Below are positions 32,819-41,772 of a stretch of DNA of 64,000 nucleotides, in pieces. The translations under genes were made by a program, and so were the position numbers. The notes below the pieces were generated by a model. The model had not been told where the DNA came from. It did not search any database and saw only the letters and a program-made list of their open reading frames with translations. How positions within the stretch are numbered: position 1 is the first letter of the stretch; every line of letters begins with the position of its first letter. Source of the stretch: Virgibacillus subterraneus (GTDB lineage: Bacteria; Bacillota; Bacilli; Bacillales; Amphibacillaceae); NCBI RefSeq assembly GCF_900110695.1, contig NZ_FOEH01000003.1, positions 1 through 64,000 on the forward strand, read 5' to 3'.

Positions 32819-33484
32819 ATGGGACATTTAATTCTTTCTGGTGGTGGAGATAAGGAGCAATCGAAGGAAATTGACCAATATTTTATAGAACACATTAATC
32901 CGAGCAAACCATTGCTATATATTCCTATTGCAATGAATGGAATTATTCCCTATGAAGAATGTTTCAAATGGGCGAATAGTGTTTTTAACCCATTTGGAAT
33001 AGATATCATTATGTGGACCAATGTAGATAACAAATCTTTTGATGATCTTAAACAGTTCTCGGCAATTTATATCGGTGGCGGAAATACGTTTAACTTATTA
33101 AGGGAGTTTAGGATATCTCAATTTGATAGCCTTTTAAAGGAATACATAGAGAATGACGGTATTGTCTATGGAGGTAGTGCCGGAGCGATAATATTAGGTT
33201 CAAACATCATGACCTGTGCTCATATGGACCCAAACAACACAGATTTACAAAGCATTAATGGGCTTAATCTTATAAGTGACTATTCCATTTGGTGTCACTA
33301 TGAAGCTGAAAATGAAAGTTTGATATCGGGCTTTATCAAAGATTATAAGAAGTCTGTTATTGCATTAAGAGATGGAACTGGTGTCGCTGTTAGTGATGAA
33401 GGTATAAAAGTAATAGGGAATTCATCAGCCATTTCTTTTACAAATAAGGGAAAAGTATTGACTCATCCAGGTTCCTTTATTTAA
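32819..33484 (+). CDS. peptidase E-like S51 serine peptidase
   Basis: 221 aa, related to aspartyl dipeptidase (PepE). N-terminal LILSGGGDK, the IYIGGGNTFNLL strand, nucleophile Ser120 in VYGGSAGAIIL, and His in IWCHYEAE. Cuts N-terminal Asp from dipeptides in the classic case; relatives cleave cyanophycin or antibiotics. ATG 32819 follows GGGGAGGG. 17 bp after the S41 remnant. Confidence 0.85.
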   Translation: MGHLILSGGGDKEQSKEIDQYFIEHINPSKPLLYIPIAMNGIIPYEECFKWANSVFNPFGIDIIMWTNVDNKSFDDLKQFSAIYIGGGNTFNLLREFRISQFDSLLKEYIENDGIVYGGSAGAIILGSNIMTCAHMDPNNTDLQSINGLNLISDYSIWCHYEAENESLISGFIKDYKKSVIALRDGTGVAVSDEGIKVIGNSSAISFTNKGKVLTHPGSFI

Positions 33485-33526
33485 AGTACTTCTTTTTGAA
33501 ATTAACCAGATTAAGCGGGGGGTATA

Positions 33527-34279
33527 ATGAATGCAGGAGAGAAAGTAGCAATCATTGCGGATATTCATGGAAATAGTGCGGCTTTGAAGGCTGTTATGGA
33601 TGATATTGATAAAGATGAACAAATAGAACACATTTATTGTCTTGGGGATTTAATCGGTATTGGTCATGAAACAAATGAAGTTCTTGAGTTGTTATTTTCC
33701 CGTAACAATATATCTTTTGTGATGGGAAATCATGATGAAGCAGTTTTAAAAATACTTGATGGAAATGAGCCAGGGAGTGTTGGAGATGAAAGGGAGCACC
33801 ATAAATGGATTGCCTCACGGCTGGATGAGAAACTTATCTCTAAGCTCAAAAGTATTCCAATGAGACAAAATGCAAGAATAAACGGAAAGGACTTTTTGTT
33901 TGTACATTATCACTTGAATGGACGAGATGAATTTTTGCCAATTGATAATCAACCAACTTCACAAAGACTTGATGACATTTATGAATTAACTGATGTGGAT
34001 GTTATTTGTTTTGGACACCATCATACAGTTCACCATTTTAAGTCTAAAGAAAGACTTTACCTTAACCCGAGTTCATTAGGTTGTACCTCTAAACCCCTTG
34101 CACCATATGCTAAATTGCGGGTTGGGGATTTTGGTCAAATTGACGTTTCCTTTATTGAAGTATCCTATGATAACAAGGAATTTTTACTTGGATATGAAAA
34201 GCTGAATGTTCCAGCTGGAGATGATATTCTCAAAATCTTCCACGGCAATCAACATTTAAACTATATCCAGAATCTATAA
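33527..34279 (+). CDS. calcineurin-like metallophosphoesterase
   Basis: Binuclear metal phosphoesterase of the YfcE/ApaH type, 250 aa. Metal motifs are complete: IIADIHGN, CLGDLIG, VMGNHDEAV, and FGHHHTVHHF. Substrate unknown. ATG follows GCGGGGGG. No coupling to neighbours visible. Confidence 0.88.
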   Translation: MNAGEKVAIIADIHGNSAALKAVMDDIDKDEQIEHIYCLGDLIGIGHETNEVLELLFSRNNISFVMGNHDEAVLKILDGNEPGSVGDEREHHKWIASRLDEKLISKLKSIPMRQNARINGKDFLFVHYHLNGRDEFLPIDNQPTSQRLDDIYELTDVDVICFGHHHTVHHFKSKERLYLNPSSLGCTSKPLAPYAKLRVGDFGQIDVSFIEVSYDNKEFLLGYEKLNVPAGDDILKIFHGNQHLNYIQNL

Positions 34280-34329
34280 TTGGAATGGATATAACTCAGG
34301 ATTTGAATACCAGTAAGGAGTTACTATAA

Positions 34330-34500
34330 ATGAGTTTCAAAAAACGATTATTAATTGCTATTTGTTTTTTTGGGGTATCATTAACTTTCATATTTTGGAG
34401 TTTTAAACCAAGTGTATTTCAATCTTTTTTACTTATTATTACAGCTATGTGTGCAAGTTTTATTTTAAAGTGGAGACGAAAGGATAATGAAAACAGATAA
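34330..34500 (+). CDS. small membrane protein, 56 aa
   Basis: ATG nine bases after AAGGAG. Two hydrophobic segments (LLIAICFFGVSLTFIFW and VFQSFLLIITAMCASFIL) separated by a short loop, with a basic tail KWRRKDNENR. Unrecognised. Confidence 0.55.
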   Translation: MSFKKRLLIAICFFGVSLTFIFWSFKPSVFQSFLLIITAMCASFILKWRRKDNENR

Positions 34501-34536
34501 TCTAATAATGCTAAATGTCTCTACTATGCATTACTC

Positions 34537-34692
34537 ATGAGGGTTATTGTTGCTTTAGATGGCACAGTAAGAGTTGTTACCAAATCCGGCGGTGTTAAGC
34601 TATATGCCTTTTGTGATATTTATCGGTTTAATAGGTTCAAAGATCCAAAAGTAAAGGAGTTAACATCGTATGTAATGGAAGTAAATGAATAG
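34537..34692 (+). CDS. possible 51-aa protein
   Basis: ATG without a recognisable ribosome site. Encodes MRVIVALDGTVRVVT then KSGGVKLYAFCDIYRFNRF and an acidic end. It may be a fragment of a decayed gene. Weak call. Confidence 0.25.
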   Translation: MRVIVALDGTVRVVTKSGGVKLYAFCDIYRFNRFKDPKVKELTSYVMEVNE

Positions 34693-34790
34693 CGCAAAAA
34701 ATTTTATAAAAAAGTCTCCCTTTTTATGACTTTTTCTGTTAGTATATGCTAAGTGGAATTTGACGCAATCAAAAATGGGGGGACAGAGTG

Positions 34791-35012
34791 ATGAGAAATA
34801 CGTTAATTACAATTATTTGGATTACTGGCATTTATTGTTTTTGTCATATTTTATTTGATTTAAATACGAACCAATCATTAATATTGTTAGGTAAGGATAT
34901 GCAGATTACGATTAGTCTATTAACTAAGGTAATTGAGTTACTATTTTTGGTTAGTCTGTTCATCTATACATTTAAGTACACGGAGAAAAGTCCAGCAAAA
35001 AATTGTCAGTAG
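34791..35012 (+). CDS. small membrane protein, 73 aa
   Basis: ATG after GGGGGGACAGAG. Two likely membrane segments (about residues 4-22 and 42-62) and a short Lys-rich tail. No family recognised. Followed by a bidirectional terminator shared with the convergent methionine operon. Confidence 0.55.
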   Translation: MRNTLITIIWITGIYCFCHILFDLNTNQSLILLGKDMQITISLLTKVIELLFLVSLFIYTFKYTEKSPAKNCQ

Positions 35013-35020
35013 ATTAAAAA

Positions 35021-35062
35021 AAGCTTGCAGAGAAATCGTATTCTCTGCAAGCTTCTTTATTT
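35021..35062. terminator. bidirectional terminator
   Basis: Perfect 14-bp stem AAGCTTGCAGAGAA / TTCTCTGCAAGCTT with a six-base loop; T-rich on both strands (TTCTTTATTTATT on plus, TTTTTTAATC on minus). Confidence 0.88.
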
Positions 35063-35063
35063 A

Positions 35064-36182
35064 TTACTTGTTAGAAATGCCCCATACCTCTTCAGTCAGG
35101 TCAACAATATATTTCAGTTTATTCCATTGTTGCTCTTCCGTTAATTTATTGCCATGATGTGTTGAAGCAAAGCCGCACTGTGGGCTTAAAGATAGTTGTT
35201 CGAGTGGCACATATTGTGATGCTTCTTTAATACGTGCTTTAATTGTTTCTTTGTCTTCAAGTTCTCCGTTCTTCGATGTTATAAGACCTAATACGACTTG
35301 TGCACCGCCGTTTGGAATATGTTCAAGTGGTTTGAAATCCCCTGAGCGATCGTCATCATATTCCAGGAAGAAGCCGTCTACTTTTTCTTTTGCCAATAAT
35401 GTAGGAGCGATAAGAGCATAGCTTCCTTCAAATGCCCAGGTAGATTGGTAGTTTCCTCGGCATAAGTGTGTTGTTACAATTAAGTCCTCAGGCTTATTCT
35501 CTAAAGCGCCATTAACTACTCGTAACGCAAGGTCAATTAAATCTTCTCTTGAATATTTTCCCTCATTAAATGGGATATCTGGAGCGGATAGTCCAGCGAT
35601 GTATACATCATCTAATTGCAAGTACCGTACACCAGCATCGTAAAATGCTTTGATTGCATCCTGGTAGGTTTTAATAATATCACTTGCATAGTCTTCGATG
35701 TTTGGATAGATATCTGTATTGTGAATGCCGGCGTTAAATAGCTGATTTGGACTAGGAATAGCTTGCTTTACGAGTGCCCGTCCATCAACAATTTCGTTTA
35801 AATCAGTGAAATCTTTTAGGAATGGATGGTCAGGGTTAAACGAAATCTTTCCAGTATTCCGTACGTCATATTTCTCTGTTTCCAATCCCTCGAATTGGTA
35901 TCCTTGCTCAGGTGCATATCCTTCAATTCCGTTTAGATGCTCCAGAAAGTCCAAGTGAAACCATGTACGGCGAAACTCCCCATCTGTAACAACTTCTAAG
36001 CCAAGTTCAATTTGCTTATCGACAACACGCTTGATTTCTTTTGTCTCCACCTCGCGTAATTGTTCTGCTGTAAGTTTGCCTTCCTTGTAATCTAGTCTTG
36101 CTTTGTGTAAATTATCCGGGCGTAGTAAGCTTCCAACGTGCTCTGCTCTGAATGGTGGTGCTTTTGTTAACGATACTGACAT
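35064..36182 (-). CDS. MetE-like (YxjG/YxjH family) methyltransferase
   Basis: Homologue of the C-terminal half of cobalamin-independent methionine synthase, 372 aa, like B. subtilis YxjG/YxjH, which are S-box regulated and help make or recycle methionine. Seen: FRAEHVGSLLRP at the N-terminus, TDGEFRR, the zinc-site region TTHLCRGNY and LSPQCGFAST near the end. The methyl donor of this family is unclear. ATG follows AAGGA. Second gene behind the SAM riboswitch, 45 bp after the homocysteine methyltransferase gene. Confidence 0.9.
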   Translation of the reverse strand: MSVSLTKAPPFRAEHVGSLLRPDNLHKARLDYKEGKLTAEQLREVETKEIKRVVDKQIELGLEVVTDGEFRRTWFHLDFLEHLNGIEGYAPEQGYQFEGLETEKYDVRNTGKISFNPDHPFLKDFTDLNEIVDGRALVKQAIPSPNQLFNAGIHNTDIYPNIEDYASDIIKTYQDAIKAFYDAGVRYLQLDDVYIAGLSAPDIPFNEGKYSREDLIDLALRVVNGALENKPEDLIVTTHLCRGNYQSTWAFEGSYALIAPTLLAKEKVDGFFLEYDDDRSGDFKPLEHIPNGGAQVVLGLITSKNGELEDKETIKARIKEASQYVPLEQLSLSPQCGFASTHHGNKLTEEQQWNKLKYIVDLTEEVWGISNK

Positions 36183-36227
36183 ATATATTCCTTCTTTCTG
36201 TTTTTAGTTTTGTAGAATTGTATTTTT

Positions 36228-37277
36228 TTAAGCTTTTAACCGGTAGCTCTGATTATGTTCTTGAAGTGTTTTGTCTGTCCCAAACAAGAAATGCTTCTCC
36301 ATGTCTGGGGAATATTTTGAGTTTACTGTTTTAACTCCTACAGCTTCAGCTACTGAACGCAGCATTGCTGGTGATGCTCCGCAACAAAGCCCGATATAAT
36401 TTATCCCGATGTCGTTTGCCTCTTTTGCCCAGGCTGCCAGTTCGTATCGGTTATGGTAAAGCGGATCAAGTGCAGTCGGAAAAGTTGTTTCTAAAGGCAG
36501 ATGGCAGCTGCATCCTCCATCCGGTAAATTAAAGAATGTCGGGTTTTCCTCAGTTGTACGGTATGGGATAGGGAGTCCACCCACATAGCCATCTACATTG
36601 TTACGTATGTCAGCAAGGTAAGGCTGCATCGTTTCAGGACCCCGGAAACAATTCATGCCCACAACCAGTGCGCCACTTTCAGAAAGTATTTTACAGGATT
36701 CTTCAACAGTGTAGCCATCCCTCAATACATTCTCTCCCATTAGTCCAAACGTGATGACTGCTGGTAAATCCTGTTTCAGAATTTCTTCCAGGGCTATTTG
36801 TGCCTCTTCATGGTAATAGAACGTTTCCCCATTAATGAAATCGACGCCCTCTTCCTTACACCATTTTATCATTTCGGCAAAAATACCTCTGACCTTAGTC
36901 TTGGATTCAGGGTCTTCGGGATCGAAAATATTAGTATTTGAGATATTTCCAGCCACCAACGCTTCTTCGCTGGGATGTTCTTTAGAAACCTCTTTTGCTA
37001 AGCGAACCGCATTTCGGTTTAATGGTTCTAATAGATCTTCTTTGCCAATAATGCGCATTTTTTCCCTGTGTGCATTATACGTAAAGGCTAATACAACGTC
37101 TGAGCCTGCGTACATATAATCCCTATATGCCTGTTTCAGTGCTTCGGGGTTATCAAGTGCAACCTCTGGAACAAATGATCCTGCTTGCAAATACCCTCTA
37201 CGTTCTAATTCAAATAAATACCCTTCACCAACAATAACAGTTCCATCTTTTAAACGTTCTTCTAAACTGCGCTTCAA
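36228..37277 (-). CDS. homocysteine S-methyltransferase family protein
   Basis: Pfam S-methyl_trans barrel, 349 aa, related to betaine-homocysteine and S-methylmethionine-homocysteine methyltransferases. The zinc Cys residues are in GMNCFRG and GLCCGAS, and GEGYLFELERRGYL replaces the usual DGG start. It transfers a methyl group to homocysteine to make methionine; the donor (betaine is likely in a salt-tolerant Bacillus) is inferred. TTG start seven bases after AGGAGG. First gene of the SAM-riboswitch operon. Confidence 0.88.
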   Translation of the reverse strand: MKRSLEERLKDGTVIVGEGYLFELERRGYLQAGSFVPEVALDNPEALKQAYRDYMYAGSDVVLAFTYNAHREKMRIIGKEDLLEPLNRNAVRLAKEVSKEHPSEEALVAGNISNTNIFDPEDPESKTKVRGIFAEMIKWCKEEGVDFINGETFYYHEEAQIALEEILKQDLPAVITFGLMGENVLRDGYTVEESCKILSESGALVVGMNCFRGPETMQPYLADIRNNVDGYVGGLPIPYRTTEENPTFFNLPDGGCSCHLPLETTFPTALDPLYHNRYELAAWAKEANDIGINYIGLCCGASPAMLRSVAEAVGVKTVNSKYSPDMEKHFLFGTDKTLQEHNQSYRLKA

Positions 37278-37299
37278 TCGTTTTCCTCCTCTTAAATAA

Positions 37300-37336
37300 A
37301 ATAAAAAAACCCACTTCTGAAAATAGAAGAGGGTTT
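37300..37336 (-). terminator. SAM riboswitch expression-platform terminator
   Basis: Minus-strand stem AAACCCTCTTCTA / AGAAGTGGGTTT followed by TTTTTTATTTT. It lies between the aptamer and the TTG start and would form when SAM is bound. Confidence 0.85.
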
Positions 37337-37344
37337 GAAACCGT

Positions 37345-37465
37345 TAAGTATCACTCTCCTTATCTTCAAGCTTTAAGCATTTCAGCTTCTGGAATTAGCA
37401 CAGTATTTAAAATCTGTTGCTGAGGTTTCAATGGGCCAGTCCCTCCACCTCTCTGGATAAGAAAA
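37345..37465 (-). promoter_or_regulatory. SAM-I (S-box) riboswitch
   Basis: Minus strand shows the S-box signature in order: CTTATCCAGAGAGGTGGAGG, GACTGGCCCATTGAAACC, CAGCAACAG, GTGCTAATTCC, and the closing GAAGATAAGGAGAG that pairs with the start. High SAM should favour the terminator and stop transcription of the two methyltransferase genes. Confidence 0.93.
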
Positions 37466-37478
37466 TTATTCAATTTTG

Positions 37479-37507
37479 TATTATTGAATACAATACAACT
37501 CTTGCAA
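37479..37507 (-). promoter_or_regulatory. promoter of the S-box operon
   Basis: Minus strand: TTGCAA, 17-bp spacer, ATAATA, about 15 bp ahead of the riboswitch. Confidence 0.65.
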
Positions 37508-37578
37508 ATGAATGTCAAGAATATTTTTAGCATTTGAAACACTTTGATTTACTAAACAAGCTTAAGCCACTGATTTGC

Positions 37579-37762
37579 CGTATCCTCATTCCGTTATTTC
37601 CTTGAAAACGCCTATTTTTATCGCGTTATGTAATCCTCATTCCTCTATTCACCCTTTTTAACCATATTTTTCATTGATATTGGGTGAATAACGGAACGAG
37701 GATCCGATTCAAGCTTTACAGGACGGATTTTTACCCATTTAGCGGAACCACGATCCGCTTCA
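37579..37762 (+). repeat. palindromic interspersed repeat, copy 4
   Basis: Degenerate member of the family at 7168/8478/17110: TATCCTCATTCCGTTAT at the left, GAATAACGGAACGAGGATCC and TAGCGGAACCACGATCCG at the right. The rest of the gap to 38050 shows nothing recognisable. Confidence 0.65.
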
Positions 37763-38055
37763 TTACTTTGAGATTCACATTCCGATCCTCTCGCCACTCA
37801 TTTTTGCTATTGTGTCATTAATATTCATCATAACAGCGTTAAACTTTCTTGCTTTAATTAAACTATACTGCTTAATTAGGTGTAATCGTTCGGGCGAACA
37901 GCATCGGAAGTGGATTAGATAGCTCGGAATCAGCAGAATTCGCCTGGGAATCAGCGAAGATAAACACCATCAAAATTTAAATCCTTTTTCAGGGTTGTTT
38001 GAACGTGGGATATGTTAAAATTACGTTAGAGTATTGTTATAGAGGAGGCCAATCC

Positions 38056-38667
38056 ATGAATGTCGTATCCATTGACTTTGAGACGGCGAATGAAAAGAGA
38101 AACAGTCCATGTGCTATTGGTGTTGTTGTCGCCAATGAAAATGGAATTGTTGATGAATTTTATAGTTTAATAAATCCAATGATGCATTTCAGTTCGTTTA
38201 ATACGCGTATTCATGGGATACGAGAGGGAGATGTGGCAGATGCGCCGACGTTCTCAGAATTGTGGCCGACACTCAATGATTATTTATCTCATAACATAGT
38301 TATTGCACATAACGCCAGTTTTGATATGAGTGTGATTCGAAATACATTGGACTACTTTAACCTTACATATCCTGAAATGGATTATCTTTGTACGGTGAAT
38401 ATTTCTAAAAGAGTTTGGCCCGAGTTAGAGAATCATAAGTTAAATACGGTAGCTGGTTATCACGGTATTTCCTTCGAGCATCACCATGCACTTGAGGATG
38501 CTAGGGTTGCTGCCAAAATTTTAATGAAGGCTTTTGAGACATACGAGACGGATGAGATGGATATATTTCTAAAGAGGTGCAGTATTTCGAAAGGGAGAAT
38601 TTATGAACGGGGATATTTTCCGCCGAAAGTGAAGCGGGCGAAACGGAGCAGAAAGCTTTATTTCTAA
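38056..38667 (+). CDS. DEDDh 3'-5' exonuclease (DnaQ-like)
   Basis: Exonuclease of the DNA polymerase III epsilon type, 203 aa. Exo I SIDFETAN (Asp7, Glu9), Exo II IAHNASFDMSVI, Exo III HHALEDARVAAKI. A basic C-terminal tail PPKVKRAKRSRK may bind nucleic acid. ATG 38056 follows GAGGAGG; longer upstream starts lack a ribosome site. Role in repair or RNA processing not determinable. Confidence 0.88.
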   Translation: MNVVSIDFETANEKRNSPCAIGVVVANENGIVDEFYSLINPMMHFSSFNTRIHGIREGDVADAPTFSELWPTLNDYLSHNIVIAHNASFDMSVIRNTLDYFNLTYPEMDYLCTVNISKRVWPELENHKLNTVAGYHGISFEHHHALEDARVAAKILMKAFETYETDEMDIFLKRCSISKGRIYERGYFPPKVKRAKRSRKLYF

Positions 38668-38694
38668 AATATATCAAGGGGAGTTGGATTGCAT

Positions 38695-39294
38695 ATGAGG
38701 ATACTTGTTGTAGGTGCAGCAGGGACAATTGGCAAAGAGATTGTAAGAGAGTTAGGAGAGAATCACTCAATAATTCGCGCTGGACGAAATGGGGCAGATG
38801 TTTCTGTTGATATTACTTCCGAGGATAGCATCAGAGAAATGTATAAACAGATTGGTAAAGTAGATGCTGTAGTCAATGCATCTGGTGGTGCGAATTTTAC
38901 AGCTGTTTCTGAATTAACACCGGAACTAAATGAAAAAGGAATTGAAAGTAAACTTAAAGGGCAAATAAATCTTGTCCTGCTAGGTATGGAATATGTAAAT
39001 GACGGTGGCAGTTTCACGTTAACAACAGGTGTGATGATGGATGATCCGATTCCACTAGGTGCGTCTGCAGCAATGGCAAATGGTGGCATCAAGGCATTCG
39101 TTAAAGCATCATCAATTGAAATGCCTAGAGGTATCCGCATAAATAGTGTAAGTCCTAATATTGTACAGGAGTCATGGGAAAAGCTTGGTAAATTCTTTGC
39201 AGGGTTTGATCCTGTTCCTGCTGGTCGTGTGGCTCGTGCTTTTGTTAAAAGTGTTGATGGTATGCAAACTGGTAATAACTATGAAGTATATTAA
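38695..39294 (+). CDS. short-chain dehydrogenase-like protein lacking catalytic Tyr
   Basis: Short SDR of 199 aa with the NAD(P) loop VVGAAGTIGKEIV, the VNASGGANF strand and RINSVSPNIV. In the place of the usual YxxxK the sequence is SAAMANGGIKAFVKA, so the catalytic Tyr is absent while Lys may be kept; this short SDR group is often annotated simply as oxidoreductase. The ATG at 38695 matches the conserved MRILVVG start; a TTG six bases earlier is equally close to GGGGAG. 12 bp before ydbC-like gene. Confidence 0.8.
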   Translation: MRILVVGAAGTIGKEIVRELGENHSIIRAGRNGADVSVDITSEDSIREMYKQIGKVDAVVNASGGANFTAVSELTPELNEKGIESKLKGQINLVLLGMEYVNDGGSFTLTTGVMMDDPIPLGASAAMANGGIKAFVKASSIEMPRGIRINSVSPNIVQESWEKLGKFFAGFDPVPAGRVARAFVKSVDGMQTGNNYEVY

Positions 39295-39306
39295 GGAGGA
39301 ATCAAT

Positions 39307-39525
39307 GTGGCAGATCTTAAATATGAGATAATCGAAACAGTAGCTGTGCTATCAGAGTCGCCAAAAGGATGGACGAAAGAGCTTAACCTGGTAAGCTGGA
39401 ATGGGCGTGATCCCAAATATGACCTTAGAGACTGGGCACCGGACAAAGAGAAAATGGGAAAAGGGGTTACATTGACGGAAGAGGAATTATATAAATTGAA
39501 AGCGGCATTATCTGAACTTGATTAA
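39307..39525 (+). CDS. YdbC-like PC4-fold ssDNA-binding protein
   Basis: 72 aa. YdbC/PC4 family: begins ADLKYEIIETVAVLSES, with GWTKELNLVSWNGRDPKYDLRDW and MGKGVTLTEEEL. Relatives bind single-stranded DNA as dimers. GTG start after AAGGAGG. Confidence 0.88.
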   Translation: MADLKYEIIETVAVLSESPKGWTKELNLVSWNGRDPKYDLRDWAPDKEKMGKGVTLTEEELYKLKAALSELD

Positions 39526-39682
39526 CTTCACATAGAAATCGTGTATGGCGCTGGGTCCAAAGCAATTTTTGTGTTTTGGACTCGCTATTTTGTAACAAAC
39601 GTACAAGTTTTCTGCATAAATGTTAACAATAATGTAAAATAGCGGTAATACATAAAACAGGAATGAATTGGAGGACATGAAA

Positions 39683-40681
39683 TTGAATACAAAACGTTGG
39701 ATTGCACTTGGTGTAGCGGTTGTTTTATTTGTCGTTTCACTAGGTTTTCAAGCTGTAACGAGTGTAGTAACAGCTGATTTTGAAAAAATGTTTAACTTCC
39801 CGGATTCATCGCAGAAATTTCAAGAAGAGGTTGTCGAGGAAGGATCAGGCAATAAGATTGCAGTACTTGAACTGGATGGAGTAATTCAAAATGCATCTAC
39901 AGCATCCTTGCTTAATACAGGCGGATATAATCATGAGCGATTCCTGGAAATGCTTGAAGCAGCTGGGGAAGACTCAACTGTTAACGGCATTATTTTACGT
40001 GTAAATACACCTGGCGGGGGCGTTGTAGAAAGCGATGAAATACATGACAAGATTGTTAAGATAAAAGAAGAGCATGACAAGCCTGTATATGTATCAATGG
40101 GGAATACAGCAGCATCAGGGGGATATTATATCTCTGCTCCTGCCGATAAAATCGTTGCGCATTCTGCAACATTGACAGGTTCAATTGGTGTTATTATGGA
40201 GAGCTTTAATTTTGCGGAATTTGCGAATGAACATGGTATTAAATTTAATACGATTAAGAGTGGCGAGTTCAAGGATATTATGTCGCAGTCACGTCAAATG
40301 ACCGATGAAGAACGAGAAATTTTGCAGACGATGATTGATAATTTATACGGAGATTTTGTGGATGTGATCGTGGAAGGCCGTGACATGTCAGAGTCGAAAG
40401 TCCGTGAGCTTGGCGATGGCCGTGTGTATACCGGAGAACAAGCTGCAAATAATGGTCTTGTTGATGAGCTTGGGTCTCTCACTGATACGATTGCCATTAT
40501 GAAAGAAGATAATGGCTGGGATAATGCCAAAGTGATTGAATATAAAAAGGGTCTTGAAATTAACGAATTTTTAGGTGGTACATTACAAGGAATGTTTAAA
40601 GGACAAACAGAATTATTCGGTATCAAGGAATTGTTGCGTGAATCCAATGGACCACGTGCTATGTACTTGTATTCTAAATAA
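39683..40681 (+). CDS. sppA: signal peptide peptidase SppA
   Basis: Membrane-bound serine-lysine protease that degrades cleaved signal peptides; 332 aa. One N-terminal membrane helix (WIALGVAVVLFVVSLGF), then the S49 domain with Ser145 in NTAASGGYYIS and the general base Lys197 in IKSGEFKDIM, 52 residues apart as in B. subtilis SppA. TTG start eight bases after GGAGG gives MNTKRWIAL, matching the family; the ATG at 39677 is too close to the ribosome site. Followed 12 bp later by the RDD gene. Confidence 0.93.
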   Translation: MNTKRWIALGVAVVLFVVSLGFQAVTSVVTADFEKMFNFPDSSQKFQEEVVEEGSGNKIAVLELDGVIQNASTASLLNTGGYNHERFLEMLEAAGEDSTVNGIILRVNTPGGGVVESDEIHDKIVKIKEEHDKPVYVSMGNTAASGGYYISAPADKIVAHSATLTGSIGVIMESFNFAEFANEHGIKFNTIKSGEFKDIMSQSRQMTDEEREILQTMIDNLYGDFVDVIVEGRDMSESKVRELGDGRVYTGEQAANNGLVDELGSLTDTIAIMKEDNGWDNAKVIEYKKGLEINEFLGGTLQGMFKGQTELFGIKELLRESNGPRAMYLYSK

Positions 40682-40693
40682 GGGGGTGCCGTC

Positions 40694-41152
40694 ATGAGTG
40701 AAAATGAAGTGGAATATACTGAGAGTGTTGATTACAGATTTGCTGGGTTCTGGATGCGGTTTTGGGCATATCTAGCTGATTTGCTTATTGTATTTAGTAT
40801 TAACGGCATCCTGCTTAGTCCATCTAAATTTATCAATGATGGGGCTGGAATTGATATTGGTTTCTGGACAATGGCTGGTATCGTTGGTGTGATTGTGTTG
40901 TATTTGTACTTTCTGCTAATGACTAAATATTTTGGTCAGACGTTAGGAAAAATGATATTTGGATTGCGCGTTATTCGAGAAGATGCTCATTCGCTCGAGT
41001 GGAAGGATCTTATTTTTAGAGAAGTAGTTGGTCGATTTATTCACCGTGTGTTTTTCTTTACCGGATTGTTATACTTGTTCGTTGCATTTAGTGGGGAAAA
41101 ACAAGGTTTACATGACATGATTGGTAATACGCGGGTTGTGTTTGATAAATAA
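40694..41152 (+). CDS. RDD family membrane protein (YteJ-like)
   Basis: 152 aa with three membrane segments. RDD signature: RFAGFWMRFWAYLADLLIVF, TLGKMIFGLRVI and the closing RQGLHD-like KQGLHDMIGNTRVV. Sits right behind sppA as in B. subtilis, where SppA and YteJ act together in resistance to lantibiotics. ATG follows AGGGGGTG. Confidence 0.9.
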   Translation: MSENEVEYTESVDYRFAGFWMRFWAYLADLLIVFSINGILLSPSKFINDGAGIDIGFWTMAGIVGVIVLYLYFLLMTKYFGQTLGKMIFGLRVIREDAHSLEWKDLIFREVVGRFIHRVFFFTGLLYLFVAFSGEKQGLHDMIGNTRVVFDK

Positions 41153-41157
41153 TAATA

Positions 41158-41190
41158 AGTCCGGGTGCACTGGTGCCTGGACTTTTAGGC
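41158..41190 (+). terminator. rho-independent terminator
   Basis: Stem AGTCCGGGTGC / GTGCCTGGACT with G-T pairs and a short loop, then TTTTAGG. Ends the sppA operon. Confidence 0.7.
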
Positions 41191-41225
41191 ATAAAGCTAA
41201 GTTTTTTTAAAAATGGAGGGATTAA

Positions 41226-41715
41226 ATGAATAGTGATGAAGGTTTGTTTCTTTTTCTTGCCGGATTTTTGTTTCTGATTCTCTTTTTACTAGTAGTTGCA
41301 ATCGTTTTTCATATTCTAATGGCTATTGGATTATTTAAAATAGCTAAAAGGGAAGGCAAAAGTGACCTGGCGTGGATGGCATGGGTACCGATTGTTAATA
41401 CATTTTTAATCACGCAGCTTGTTGAGGATGATGTGCATGAATCGCTGCGTGGTAAATTTACATTGGTTTATGGCGTAACAATGGCATGTGCATTTTTCCT
41501 ATCCTGGTTCATTCCATTTGTAGGTCTTGCCTCAAACGTTCGTTCTATTAGTTTATGGATTTTACTTTATCATTAAAAGATATTCTAAAAATGAGACGCT
41601 TCACCTTGTATTGGTTATTGTCACATTTATGATTACGATGCCAATTCAATTCTTTTTATTTAGAAATAGAGAACGAATTGATAATCAGGATGAGATAATT
41701 TTTAAAAGTGAATGA
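41226..41715 (+). pseudogene. small membrane protein gene with frameshift
   Basis: ATG after ATGGAGGG. The first frame encodes three membrane segments and the motif LAWMAWVPIVNTFL before running off at 41576. From about 41527 another frame continues with VLLVYGFYFIIKRYSKNETL and a further membrane segment to TGA 41715. The joined product (about 160 aa) matches the usual layout of this Firmicutes membrane protein family, so a frameshift between 41520 and 41550 is likely. Confidence 0.7.
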
Positions 41716-41745
41716 TTGATTTTTCCATTTGAATGATGATACGAT
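41716..41745 (+). promoter_or_regulatory. putative PTS promoter
   Basis: TTGATT, 18-bp spacer, TACGAT, about 28 bp ahead of the antiterminator site. Confidence 0.4.
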
Positions 41746-41772
41746 AGACTCAAGAAAAAATAATTACGAATC

